Origin: a virus
Direction: 5' to 3' (one strand)
IMG/VR virus record: IMGVR_UViG_3300045996_002405
Coordinates: 1 to 59,060 of that record
DNA: 59,060 nt
The stretch's first letter is position 1; every line of letters starts with the position of its first letter. Position numbers and translations under genes: made by a program. The notes beneath the pieces were generated by a model. It was given only the letters and a program-made list of their open reading frames with translations. It was not told the DNA's origin and did not search any database. Positions 1 through 8,408 of the stretch are shown here, piece after piece.

Positions 1-127
1 AACGCGTGGACGGCCGGGCTCAACGCCACCGTCGCGGCCGCCGCGGCGATCGTCAGCTGGGCGATCGGCCTACCTGGGCAGATCACCGGCGCGGTGCAGG
101 GCCTCGCCGGCCAGCTCTCGGCGTGGG
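1..127. repeat. Terminal direct repeat, identical to 58934-59060
   Basis: The first 127 bases are identical to the last 127. A length of 127 is a common assembler k-mer, so this looks like the overlap of a circular contig. It also coincides with one unit of a 132-bp tandem repeat in the tape-measure gene, which would explain the break point. It is not evidence for a physical packaged terminal repeat. Confidence 0.85.
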
Positions 128-723
128 GGCGCAACGCGTGGAACTCGGCGTACCAGGGCACCGTCGGCGCGGTCGGTGAGCTGATCAGCTACGTCAGCGG
201 CATCGGTGGCCGGATCGTCTCGGCGGTCGGGGACCTCGGCGGCCGGCTCGTCGCGGCGGGGCGCGCGATCATCTCCGGACTGCTGTCGGGGATCAGGCAG
301 GGCGCGCAGGAGGTCTTCGACTTCGTCAGCGGGATCGGCGACCGGATCGCGTCGCTGAAGGGACCGTTGCCCTACGACAAGGTTCTGTTGATCCCGAACG
401 GCAAGGCGCTGATGACCGGGCTCGACGTCGGTCTGCGTCGCGGCTGGCCGCAGGTCGAGGCGACCCTGCGCCGGATGACCGCCGACCTGCCGTCCACGGT
501 CCCGGTCCGCCTGGCGGGCAAGCGACCGGCGCCGCAGCTGCAGCGCGCCCCGATGACCCGTAACGGCGTCACGCTCACCCCGCAGCAGGTGCCGCGCTCG
601 ACGACCACGATCGACAACAGCCGGACGATCACCGCGACGATCCCGATCACGACGCGCGCCGAGAACCCGCTGATCGTCGCGCGTCGCGCGGCCGACGAGC
701 TGGCACTACTGGGACAGGGGTAG
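1..723 (+). CDS. Tape measure protein, C-terminal part (continues from 59060)
   Basis: This is the last 240 residues of the tail tape measure protein, which sets tail length. The frame is open from base 1 and is the same frame that leaves the window at 59060. The first residues are one copy of a 44-residue unit (NAWTAGLNATV...IGLPGQITGAVQGLAGQLSAW), followed by a diverged unit and a glycine-rich, alternately hydrophobic helix. A C-terminal domain starts near base 370 (PLPYDKVLLIPNGKALM). The next gene starts 3 bases after the stop. The protein is incomplete here only because the circular contig was cut inside the repeat; joined, it is about 1,037 residues. The number of repeat units is uncertain. 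Confidence 0.88.
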   Translation, partial: NAWTAGLNATVAAAAAIVSWAIGLPGQITGAVQGLAGQLSAWGRNAWNSAYQGTVGAVGELISYVSGIGGRIVSAVGDLGGRLVAAGRAIISGLLSGIRQGAQEVFDFVSGIGDRIASLKGPLPYDKVLLIPNGKALMTGLDVGLRRGWPQVEATLRRMTADLPSTVPVRLAGKRPAPQLQRAPMTRNGVTLTPQQVPRSTTTIDNSRTITATIPITTRAENPLIVARRAADELALLGQG

Positions 724-725
724 CG

Positions 726-2108
726 ATGGCCTACTTCGGGTGGCTCTCGTTCGCGGGGACCGAGCTGATCAACAACGAGCGTGCGTCGACGTACGCCGCG
801 CTCGCGGGGATCGACCTGCGTTGCGACGTCCCCGACCTGGCCGCGTCGCTCGGTGACGACCCCTACGTCGACCCGGTCACCGACGACGCCGCGTGGATCG
901 ACCCGAGCCTGCCCGAGTCCGGCCGGTTCTACGGCGTGGCCGGACTGGAGTTCGTGGGGCTGCAGCGCAGCACCAGCGCGCGGTCCTGGTCGGAACTGCT
1001 CGGCGACGGCGGCGTGCCGGGCGGATCACGACGCGCCTCGATCGAGTTCGAGGTACGGGCGGTGATGGTCGGCGTCGACGAGCCCGCGATGAGCTACGGC
1101 CTGGCGTGGCTGGACGCCGCGCTGCGCGGGTCCTCGTGCACGACCTCGTGCGAGGGCGACGAGCTGTGCCTGTACGCGGCGCGGCCGACGCGGCCGCGGC
1201 TGCTGGTGCCCGGTGACGGTGAGTGCGTCGACACCGGCGGCGATCCCGATACGACGTGGGATCCGCTGCTGGGCAACGACGTCGCGCCAGGCGGTGACGC
1301 CCTGGTGCGCAACCTGTACCGGGTCGCGACGATCGAGGGCCCGGAGGTGACCGCGCGGCGGTTCGTGCCCGGCGGGGCGATCTGGAACGTTCGCTGGCTC
1401 GTCCGGGTCGGTACGCCCTGGCTGTTCAGCTCCCCCCGTCTGGTGGCTCGACGTGAGGGCTCGGGCACGAACCCGGCGTTTTACACGGACACGGTCCCCG
1501 ACTACGACCCGTGGTCCTGGCGCGACGCGTGTCCGGACACCGTGTCGTGTCTGGACGAGGACCCGTGGTGCACGGTGCCGGTCCTGCCGCCGCTGACCGC
1601 ACCGGCGCCACCCGACCCCTGCTTCCCCAACGACCCGCGCAACAACCCGCCGGACGAGCCGACGCGGCACCGGTTCAGCGCCGGCCGGATCGTGTTCGCG
1701 ATCCCGCGCGGCACCGGCGGCGACTGGTTCGACAAGGTGCCGGTGATCAGGTTGTTCAGCGGCAACCTGCCCGCGCAGCGGATCATCGTGCGCTGGTACG
1801 ACAACCCGCGCGCCGAGGTCTGCGGCGGCGGGCTGGACCCGTGCAACTCCTGCGCGGAGATCAATCTGGTGTGGCTGCCGCGCTCGTCACTGCTGACCCT
1901 CGACGGCCGCGTGCAGGCCGCGACGGTCGACTGCCCCGGCGGGGTGATCCAGGAACCCCGGCTCTACGGCCCGTCCGGCGGGCCGCTGACCTGGCCGGTG
2001 TTCGAGTGCAGTGCGCCGCTGTGCTGCGAGGTGATCATGGATTCGGCCACCGTCGCCGAGAACTCCTGGATCGACGTGAGCATGGTTCAGAGGCAGGGGA
2101 TCGCATGA
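726..2108 (+). CDS. Minor tail protein (distal-tail type)
   Basis: 460 residues, ATG, starting 3 bases after the tape-measure stop with a purine-rich CAGGGG upstream. Its place immediately after the tape measure is where siphophages encode the distal tail or first minor tail protein. The sequence has a central proline-rich stretch (about residues 290-320) and many cysteines, in line with a surface-exposed virion protein. I see no enzymatic motif. It overlaps the next gene by ATGA. The function is inferred from position; I do not recognise the fold from sequence alone. Confidence 0.75.
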   Translation: MAYFGWLSFAGTELINNERASTYAALAGIDLRCDVPDLAASLGDDPYVDPVTDDAAWIDPSLPESGRFYGVAGLEFVGLQRSTSARSWSELLGDGGVPGGSRRASIEFEVRAVMVGVDEPAMSYGLAWLDAALRGSSCTTSCEGDELCLYAARPTRPRLLVPGDGECVDTGGDPDTTWDPLLGNDVAPGGDALVRNLYRVATIEGPEVTARRFVPGGAIWNVRWLVRVGTPWLFSSPRLVARREGSGTNPAFYTDTVPDYDPWSWRDACPDTVSCLDEDPWCTVPVLPPLTAPAPPDPCFPNDPRNNPPDEPTRHRFSAGRIVFAIPRGTGGDWFDKVPVIRLFSGNLPAQRIIVRWYDNPRAEVCGGGLDPCNSCAEINLVWLPRSSLLTLDGRVQAATVDCPGGVIQEPRLYGPSGGPLTWPVFECSAPLCCEVIMDSATVAENSWIDVSMVQRQGIA

Positions 2109-3247
2109 GCGCCGTCGAGCGGCTGGGGTGCGCGGAGGACTACCGCGCGGTGATCAAGTTCCGGGGTGGTCGCACCGTGTGGACGCCCGTGCGCGGCCTG
2201 GCGGCCGTGGCGTGGGGACGACGCCGCGACGACTGGTCCGAAGCGACGATCGACGTGGCGAAGGTGGACGCGGGCGGGGACTGCTGCGCGAAGCTGGGCG
2301 ACACGCGCACGTGGGGGCACGAGCTGGCGCTGTACCGCGGCGACGAGCAGGAACCGTGCTGGGAAGGGCCGATCGTCGACAAGGTGGAGCGGCGCGCCTC
2401 GTTCTCCTTCGCGGCCCGCGACGTGGCGTTCTGGCTCGACCGGACGCCGGTGGAGTACGACTACTTCTGGCCGGATCCGACCGACACCGGGCAGATCATC
2501 CGGACGCTGATCACCGACGCGTTCGAGGTCGACGATCCGGGCCTGGTCGAGTGGATGGACGTGCGCGACACCGGCCGCATGTCCACCACCGACCGGCTGT
2601 GGGGCTGGTCCCAGCCGCTCGGCGAGGTGATCCGCGAGCTGATCGGCGTCGGTGTCGACCTGTTCACGGTCGGGCGTCGGCTGTACGTGATCAGCGACCG
2701 CACGCAGCTCGACGAGGGCGCTCCCTACCGGCTGGACGCGGCGCACTTCCTCGACGAGCTGCAGGTACGTGAACACGGCCTGGATGCCGCGATGCTGGGC
2801 ATCGCCGTCGGCGGGCAGCCGCTGGACGGCGAGGGGCAGCCGATCCAGGACGTCGCGCCGGTGCTCGGGTCGCAGGGTGGCCCGAACGACGGCTACGACC
2901 CGTTCTACGGGCGCGTCACCCGCTGGACGTCCTCCCCGAACACCGTCGCGCAGTCGGTCGCCGACGGGCTGGCCAGCGCGGTCTACCACGCGGGCCAGCC
3001 GCCACCGGTCGACCTGGTGGTGCCAGACGGTGCGCGGCTGTCCCCGACGGCGCCGGTCAGCATGGGGCAGCTCGTGCCCGGCAGGAAGTTCCACGTGGCG
3101 CTCGGCGACGAGTACTGCACGCGGGTCGACGCGCTGTTCCGGCTGCACGAGGTCGACGTGACGTGGACCCGCCAGCAGGACGAGGCGAGCGAGTCGGTCG
3201 CGGTGTCGCTGTCCAGCTCGGGAACGGCCGCCGGGGTCGTGCCGTGA
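2105..3247 (+). CDS. Minor tail protein (baseplate hub type)
   Basis: 380 residues. The ATG overlaps the previous stop (ATGA) and its own stop overlaps the next GTG (GTGA), so the run is translationally coupled. Early residues (EDYRAVIKFRGGRTVW, WEGPIVDKVERRASFSFAARDVAFWL) and a later TVAQSVADGLAS segment are typical of the second protein after the tape measure in actinophages, which builds the tail-tip hub. No peptidase or lysozyme motif is visible. The role is inferred from gene order. Confidence 0.7.
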   Translation: MSAVERLGCAEDYRAVIKFRGGRTVWTPVRGLAAVAWGRRRDDWSEATIDVAKVDAGGDCCAKLGDTRTWGHELALYRGDEQEPCWEGPIVDKVERRASFSFAARDVAFWLDRTPVEYDYFWPDPTDTGQIIRTLITDAFEVDDPGLVEWMDVRDTGRMSTTDRLWGWSQPLGEVIRELIGVGVDLFTVGRRLYVISDRTQLDEGAPYRLDAAHFLDELQVREHGLDAAMLGIAVGGQPLDGEGQPIQDVAPVLGSQGGPNDGYDPFYGRVTRWTSSPNTVAQSVADGLASAVYHAGQPPPVDLVVPDGARLSPTAPVSMGQLVPGRKFHVALGDEYCTRVDALFRLHEVDVTWTRQQDEASESVAVSLSSSGTAAGVVP

Positions 3248-3501
3248 AGCACCGGGGCGCGGGATCGTCGCGCCGTCCCGCCGCCGCGGCTGCGCGCGCG
3301 TCCGGGCAGGCCGCCGCGGCGGTCGGTCGACGTCCCGCGTCGAGTCCGTCGCCGCTCGGCCACCAGGTACCGACCGTCGCGGCCGCGCCGACGGTGCAGG
3401 TCGGGAACTGGCAGCTCGTGCAGGGAGACGCGGGCGACCTGCTCGCGGTGTGGCTACCAACGGGGGAGACGCGCACGATCGCGCTCCCTCCGCAGAACTG
3501 A
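3244..3501 (+). CDS. Small tail-operon protein
   Basis: 85 residues from a GTG that overlaps the previous stop. The first half is low-complexity Ala/Arg/Pro. The second half (VGNWQLVQGDAGDLLAVWLPTG) looks like a small beta-rich module. It sits between two minor tail genes with tight spacing, so it is probably a tail-tip or assembly component. No family recognised. Confidence 0.6.
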   Translation: MKHRGAGSSRRPAAAAARASGQAAAAVGRRPASSPSPLGHQVPTVAAAPTVQVGNWQLVQGDAGDLLAVWLPTGETRTIALPPQN

Positions 3502-3512
3502 GGGAGGAACAC

Positions 3513-5504
3513 ATGCCGCGGTGCGGATGTGGTGACCGGTGCTCGTGCGTGCTGCAGGACGGTCTCGGGGTCGACGTCACCGGCACCGGTGACCCGAACA
3601 ACCCCTACGTCGTCGAGTTCGACGGCTCCGAGGTCGTCGCGCAGGGCCTCACGTGGGACAGCAGCGTGCGCAAGCTCTCGGCGAAGTTGGCGCCCGGCGG
3701 CGGGTTGGAGTTCGACGCCGGCGGCGCGATCCGCAGCACCGTCACCGGCGGTGGTGAGGAGGTCGGCTGGACCACGATCGCCGACCTCGAAGCGCGGGGA
3801 GCCAACGTGGTGATCGGACACGCGGGCGCGGGCTACCTGGTCAAGCCGGAGACGGCGCGACGCAGCTACGAGTACGGCCAGCAAATCGGCGTGGACGCCA
3901 TGCACGTCCCCGTGCGGATGCTGATGGACGGAACGCCTGTGGTGCACTCCGACGAGACGCTGGGACGCACGCACGGGGAGCCGTGGAACGCGGCGGCGTG
4001 GCAGGCGATCCACGTCCAGGAGATCGACGGGCACCGCTGGGGAATCGTGCCGATGCTCTCCGGGCTCGACAGCCCCTATCTGCGCAACCAGCCGGACGGC
4101 AACACCGACCCGACGATCGAGTTCAACGCCGCGGCGTGGGCGGACAACGCGAAGTGGCAGACCCGGTCGCCGAGCTTCGGGTTCCTCGGGAACCGGGAGC
4201 AGCCGCAGTACGGCGGGACGTTCCTGGCGGACGTGTTCCGCGACGTCGGCGGTCGAACACCGTTGATCATCGACCTGCGCTGGCCGGCGCGCACCGGCGG
4301 CAACGGGGCGTTCGTGCGCTCGACACCGGCCTGGCGCACCGACCTGTTCCTGCGCAACACGCTCTCCATGATCCAAAGGTTCGGGCTGTCGTCCTACGTG
4401 GTCGTCACCTCCGACCAGATCACGATCCCCGCGCAGGTCGTCGGGCAGACCGTCAACGTGCTGGACTACTTCTCGTCGGCGGGGATCCGAGTCGGCCCGC
4501 AGATGACGTCCGCGAACGTCAGCACCTACCCGCCCAGCTCCTGGCCCGCGACGTGGAGCTGGGCGTTCTTCCCGACGACGATCAGCGACGCCACGATCGC
4601 CACCTATGCCGCGCTCACGCCCGGCGGGAACCCGCTGCGGCGGGTGTTGCTGCAGGTCCAGCGACAGACCGTGTGGCGCGACCGGATCACCACGCCGGGC
4701 CTGCTCGGCGGCACGAGCGCTGACCCGGTCTACGCGTACGGCCTGGTCGGCGGCACGCACCCGCTGTCCGGGCTCGGGTACCGACGCAACTGGTCGGACT
4801 GGGGACAGGCCACCGTGCAGCACGGGTTGATCCCACCGGCCGAGGGCGCGACGAGGGTGTCGCCGTACCTGCGCGGCCTGCACGAACCCGGCGTGGACCG
4901 CACCCTGTTCGGGCCGCAGATGGTGCCGGTCGTGTCCGGCACGGGCTATCACGTGCTGCAGGGCCGTCTCGGTCCGCTGCCGGTCCCCACCGACGTGAGC
5001 TTCGACTTCGTGCTGGGCATGGACGAGTTCGAGTCGCCGCGGGTCGGCGGCTGGCTCGGGTTCACCTTCGGCCGCGTCGACGACTCCCAGTTCACCGACT
5101 GGAACCCGGCGCCGGGGGCGAACGCGGCCGCGCAGAGCGGGTACCTGTTCCTGATGAACGGGCTCAACACCGCGACGGACGCCGTGAACCCGAACCTCTA
5201 CCTCTACGGCTACCAGGGCAGCGCGGTCGTCACGATCGGCTCGGCGCGGACCCTCACACCCGTGGCGGCCGGCGCGGGCAAGCGGTTCCGGATCGGGGTT
5301 AACAACAAGGGCCTCCGGATCTCGGCGGTGCAGGGCGACGGATCCCTGGTGACGCTGATCGAGTCCCGGACCGACCTGGCCAAGGCGCACCGCGGCCCGT
5401 ACATGCACCTCGGACGCCGCAGCCAGACATCGGCGGGCTGGTACGGATGGTGTGAGGGATTCACGTGGACCGCGTTCGCCGGCGCGGTCGACGGCCCGCA
5501 GTAG
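3513..5504 (+). CDS. Minor tail protein with GDPD-like domain
   Basis: 663 residues; ATG preceded by GGGAGGA. The N-terminus (MPRCGCGDRCSC) is cysteine-rich. Residues about 100-330 follow the order of a glycerophosphodiester phosphodiesterase barrel: GHAGAG...PETARRSYEYGQQIG, DGTPVVHSDETLGRTHG, and further beta strands such as PLIIDLRWPA. The remaining 250 residues form a separate beta-rich, probably host-facing domain. In true GDPD enzymes the start reads HRG, followed by an ExD metal site and HD. Here these read HAG, MHVPV and HSD, so activity is doubtful. The protein may bind a glycerophosphate polymer such as teichoic acid rather than cut it. The fold assignment is by motif order only. 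Confidence 0.7.
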   Translation: MPRCGCGDRCSCVLQDGLGVDVTGTGDPNNPYVVEFDGSEVVAQGLTWDSSVRKLSAKLAPGGGLEFDAGGAIRSTVTGGGEEVGWTTIADLEARGANVVIGHAGAGYLVKPETARRSYEYGQQIGVDAMHVPVRMLMDGTPVVHSDETLGRTHGEPWNAAAWQAIHVQEIDGHRWGIVPMLSGLDSPYLRNQPDGNTDPTIEFNAAAWADNAKWQTRSPSFGFLGNREQPQYGGTFLADVFRDVGGRTPLIIDLRWPARTGGNGAFVRSTPAWRTDLFLRNTLSMIQRFGLSSYVVVTSDQITIPAQVVGQTVNVLDYFSSAGIRVGPQMTSANVSTYPPSSWPATWSWAFFPTTISDATIATYAALTPGGNPLRRVLLQVQRQTVWRDRITTPGLLGGTSADPVYAYGLVGGTHPLSGLGYRRNWSDWGQATVQHGLIPPAEGATRVSPYLRGLHEPGVDRTLFGPQMVPVVSGTGYHVLQGRLGPLPVPTDVSFDFVLGMDEFESPRVGGWLGFTFGRVDDSQFTDWNPAPGANAAAQSGYLFLMNGLNTATDAVNPNLYLYGYQGSAVVTIGSARTLTPVAAGAGKRFRIGVNNKGLRISAVQGDGSLVTLIESRTDLAKAHRGPYMHLGRRSQTSAGWYGWCEGFTWTAFAGAVDGPQ

Positions 5505-5525
5505 TCGATCACCTAGGAGGAGCCC

Positions 5526-6080
5526 GTGCCCCACCCGTCCCCGAGCCCCGATGCACCGGGCACCTACGGCCCGTTCCGCCTGCAGCTGCGGATCGGCACA
5601 CCGCCGGACTACGAAGAGCAGTGGCTGCCCGGTGGCGGGCTACCCGGATCGATGGTGTCGGAAGTCCAGGTCGGGATCGCCGCAGCTCTGGACGCACAGC
5701 CCGCCGCCGCCGAGGTGACCGTGACGACGACCAACCCGGCCACCGGTGGATCGTCGGCGGTGACGTCGACGGTGCAGGTCGGCAGCGACCAGGCGTTCCG
5801 GGGCACACCGGACATGGCGTGGCCGCCACCGGCCGAGGGACCGGACGTGCAGCTCTGGACGGCGCAGGTCTGGTGCTACGCGGAGAACCCGCCGTCGGCC
5901 ACGCCGCTCGATTTCGCGGTCGTCGCGCGCGAGTGGGCGTCGCGGGTGGCGACCCTGGTCACCGAGTCCGGCGCTGAGTGCACGCTGCAGGTGGTCGGCG
6001 TGTGGACGTCGTCGGGGGACACCTGGTGGCCGCTGGACGCGGGCTATCCGGACAACGGGCACACCGTCGTCGTCGCGTAG
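5526..6080 (+). CDS. Tail-operon protein, last gene of the structural run
   Basis: 184 residues from a GTG with a near-perfect ribosome-binding site, AGGAGGAG, 5 bases upstream. It is mostly beta-prone, with a threonine/serine-rich centre and repeated tryptophans near the C-terminus (WTSSGDTWWPLDAGYPDNG). It is the last gene before a strong terminator, so it belongs to the tail transcript. No family recognised; possibly a tail fibre or receptor-side accessory. Confidence 0.6.
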   Translation: MPHPSPSPDAPGTYGPFRLQLRIGTPPDYEEQWLPGGGLPGSMVSEVQVGIAAALDAQPAAAEVTVTTTNPATGGSSAVTSTVQVGSDQAFRGTPDMAWPPPAEGPDVQLWTAQVWCYAENPPSATPLDFAVVAREWASRVATLVTESGAECTLQVVGVWTSSGDTWWPLDAGYPDNGHTVVVA

Positions 6081-6095
6081 CGGGTCGACACAGGA

Positions 6096-6130
6096 CGAGC
6101 CCCCGGTGAGCACTGCTCACCGGGGGCTCG
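6096..6130. terminator. Bidirectional terminator between tail operon and minus-strand cluster
   Basis: A perfect 16-bp stem (6096-6111 and 6115-6130) with a 3-base loop lies between converging genes ending at 6080 (+) and 6147 (-). It can act for both strands. Confidence 0.85.
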
Positions 6131-6146
6131 TGGTCTGTCCGGCCGG

Positions 6147-6599
6147 TCAGTCGATCTTGTCACCCGGTGTCCGCCGCGGCTTCCTGGCTGCGACTTTGCG
6201 GCGACGCGCCCGCTCCGCAGCGATCCCCTCCGCTCGACCGGCGGCGAGCCCGGCGCGGTACGTCCGGTCGAGCAGGGACGCGATCACGACGACCGTCACG
6301 CGTTCCCAGTCCGACAACCAGCGCAGGATGCGATCCTCCCGCGGGGTCGTCTCGACCCCGTGCAGGGCCTCGCGCATCAGCGCTTCCGCCCGCGCGTTGG
6401 TGCGCGTGCGCCAGGTGTCGACCGGTTCGTACCTGCCGTCGACGATGCGCTGTTCGTCCAGCGGGTCGCGCGGTCCGTAGTACGCACGATCAGCGTCGGT
6501 CCCGTCCGGCCGGTAGCGCAGCGGCTCCGCGTCGATCGGCCGGTGGATCGTCACGCCGTGCTCGTCGACCACCGGCGGCCGCGTCGGTCGCCTGCTCAC
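6147..6599 (-). CDS. Hypothetical protein with basic C-terminus
   Basis: 150 residues from a GTG whose sequence overlaps the stop of the upstream gene (GTGA). The middle is helical (WLSDWERVTVVVIASLLDRTYRAG) and the last 25 residues are strongly basic (ERARRRKVAARKPRR), suggesting nucleic-acid contact. It is the last gene of the integrase-containing run. I do not recognise the family. Confidence 0.65.
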   Translation of the reverse strand: MSRRPTRPPVVDEHGVTIHRPIDAEPLRYRPDGTDADRAYYGPRDPLDEQRIVDGRYEPVDTWRTRTNARAEALMREALHGVETTPREDRILRWLSDWERVTVVVIASLLDRTYRAGLAAGRAEGIAAERARRRKVAARKPRRTPGDKID

Positions 6600-7213
6600 T
6601 GCGAACCCGCCGGCGTCGACTGCGGAAGCCGGCGCGCAGCCCGGCGGGGAGCCGCCCACGTGTCGAAGCGGCTTCCCCCGACACCTTCGGGCAGCTCGCG
6701 CCACGTCTGCCAGTCCTCGACCTCCGCCAGGTACCGGGCGCACCCCGGAGCGTGCCCCCGCTCGGCGTCGTCGGGGTGCCGCTCGTACGGCCCGAAGTCC
6801 GTCACCCCGCGGCCACACGTGCTGCAGCGCCACCTCGTGTGGGCACGGTCGAAGGTGCCCTGCTGCATCGGGGACGTGACGAACTCGTAGGCCGCTTCGG
6901 CGAACGACCTGTCGTCCGGCTCGTGGTCCAGGAGGAGTTGTCCGATCTCGTGCCAGCCCCACCCGTCACCGCGAGCGCGGTCGACCACGCTGCCGAACTG
7001 CAGGCGCACCTCGTTGCGCAGCAGCCGCAGCGCGGAGATCGCCGCGGCGGTGTGCGGGACGCTGACGGTGGACGCTGCGCCCTCGAAGATCGGGCGCGTC
7101 TCGAAGCCTTCCTGGCCGTGCTCGCGGTGAACGATGCTCGCCACGCCCCGATCGATCGCCTGTCGCGCACGGAAGTCGGGATCGTCGTAGCTCGCGAAGT
7201 CGCTCGTACTCAT
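6596..7213 (-). CDS. Hypothetical protein with Cys-rich zinc-like site
   Basis: 205 residues, ATG, with GAAGGAGAGG upstream and a CCCCACCACCACC motif further up. A helical N-terminal half is followed by CSTCGRG...C, a likely zinc site of the CxxC type at about residues 133-160. It is directly downstream of the integrase gene and coupled to the next gene. Function unknown; a DNA-binding accessory is a guess from the zinc site. Confidence 0.65.
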   Translation of the reverse strand: MSTSDFASYDDPDFRARQAIDRGVASIVHREHGQEGFETRPIFEGAASTVSVPHTAAAISALRLLRNEVRLQFGSVVDRARGDGWGWHEIGQLLLDHEPDDRSFAEAAYEFVTSPMQQGTFDRAHTRWRCSTCGRGVTDFGPYERHPDDAERGHAPGCARYLAEVEDWQTWRELPEGVGGSRFDTWAAPRRAARRLPQSTPAGSQ

Positions 7214-7231
7214 CGCTGCTGCCTCTCCTTC

Positions 7232-7244
7232 GGTGGTGGTGGGG
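7232..7244 (-). promoter_or_regulatory. Copy of start-associated motif CCCCACCACC
   Basis: Read on the minus strand, this is CCCCACCACCACC, 18 bases before the ATG at 7213. It is one of at least seven near-identical copies, nearly all just upstream of start codons in the non-structural regions. Confidence 0.55.
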
Positions 7245-7247
7245 TGC

Positions 7248-8408
7248 TCAAGGCGTGCGGTCGGCGAACTGCCGGCCGATGACGGTCGACGGGCTGCCCG
7301 CGTAGCTGCCGCGACGGCGGCCGTAGCGGACGGTCGTGGTGATGCTCGCGTGCCCGAACTGCCGCTGGATCTCGGGCAGCGGCACCCCAGCGCGGTCCGC
7401 GGCGTCGCGGAGGCTGTGGCGCAGCACGTGCGGGGTGACGGTGTGCGGCTCCTCGATGCCGGCGATCTGAGCCAGGTGGCCGATCAGGGCGTCGATGCCC
7501 TGGCGGCTCATCCTCGCGCCGGTGCGGGTGTAGAACGCCGGAGCGGAGCGGCCGCCGACGTCGCCGACGCGGGCCAGCGCTGCCCGGTCGCCGCGGCGGT
7601 CGGTCTCCCAGTACTCGACCAGCGCCGACCAGGCCCAGTCGTTGACCGCGACGGCGTGGACGTGGTCGCCCTTGACGCGCAGCCGCGCGATCCGTTGTCC
7701 GACGTCGATGCGGAAGTCGTCGCGGTTCAACGCGACCGCTTCGGACACGCGGCATCCGACGGTCGCCATGAACCGCGTAACCGCCCGCGCGCGGGGACGC
7801 AGGTCGAGCGGCGTGAACTGGTCGCCCGCGTCGACGAACGCGTTCAGCTCGTCGGCCGACAGCGACCGGGTCGGGGACACGGTGGGCACCTGCAGTTCGG
7901 CGCGACGCCGGTTGATCACGACCGGTGTGCAGTCGATCCGCTCGGCTACCGTCACGGCGTGCTCGTAGAACATCTCCACGGCGGTGAGGGCGTTCGCGCG
8001 CGACGCCGTCGACAGCGGTCGGCCGCGGTTCTTCCCCCGCGTCTGGGGCATCGTCGCCAGCAGCTCCAGCCAGTGCACGACCACCCGCCGACCGGCGTCG
8101 TAGGGGTGCAGGCCCAGACCGCGGCACAGCGTGAACCAAGACGCGCCGTTGAGCATGTCCGGCACCCGCTGGGACCGGTCGGGTCGGTCGAGCGCGACCG
8201 GATCCCACCAGGCGCCGAGAGCGTTCGCGTAGGTGAGGCGCGTCCGGTGCGACGTGTAACCCGACAGCCACTCGTCGGTGTCCGCGCGGAGCGCGACCCA
8301 GTCGGGGTCGCGCTCCGTCCACGTGCGCGCGTCGGCCGAGCCGGTCGCGGTCTGCTGCGGCGGGATGATCAGCTGCCCGGTCATCGCGGGCAGCACCAGC
8401 TTGGTCAC
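7248..8408 (-). CDS. int: Tyrosine-type phage integrase
   Basis: 386 residues from a GTG that overlaps the preceding stop. It catalyses site-specific recombination between phage and host attachment sites. The C-terminal catalytic domain shows the expected order: GCRVSEAVAL (first Arg, about residue 220), TPHVLRHSLRDAA (HxxR, about 325-331), FGHASITTTVRYG (His/Tyr, about 352-363). A SAM-like helical core-binding domain (LTYANALGAWW, LTAVEMFYEHAV) precedes it. The enzyme marks the phage as temperate. The excisionase candidate is far away at 26661. No attP could be identified. Confidence 0.93.
   Translation of the reverse strand: MTKLVLPAMTGQLIIPPQQTATGSADARTWTERDPDWVALRADTDEWLSGYTSHRTRLTYANALGAWWDPVALDRPDRSQRVPDMLNGASWFTLCRGLGLHPYDAGRRVVVHWLELLATMPQTRGKNRGRPLSTASRANALTAVEMFYEHAVTVAERIDCTPVVINRRRAELQVPTVSPTRSLSADELNAFVDAGDQFTPLDLRPRARAVTRFMATVGCRVSEAVALNRDDFRIDVGQRIARLRVKGDHVHAVAVNDWAWSALVEYWETDRRGDRAALARVGDVGGRSAPAFYTRTGARMSRQGIDALIGHLAQIAGIEEPHTVTPHVLRHSLRDAADRAGVPLPEIQRQFGHASITTTVRYGRRRGSYAGSPSTVIGRQFADRTP

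Noticed and set aside
1-127. Physical terminal redundancy or cos/pac end
   Set aside because: The repeat is coding tape-measure DNA and exactly one assembler-word long.
1511-3247. Upstream extension of the second minor tail gene
   Set aside because: The extension overlaps gene 726-2108 in another frame and is Arg-rich; the ATGA start at 2105 fits the operon.
3057-5534. 825-codon open frame on the minus strand
   Set aside because: Shadow of the GDPD-like tail gene; composition lacks normal protein character.
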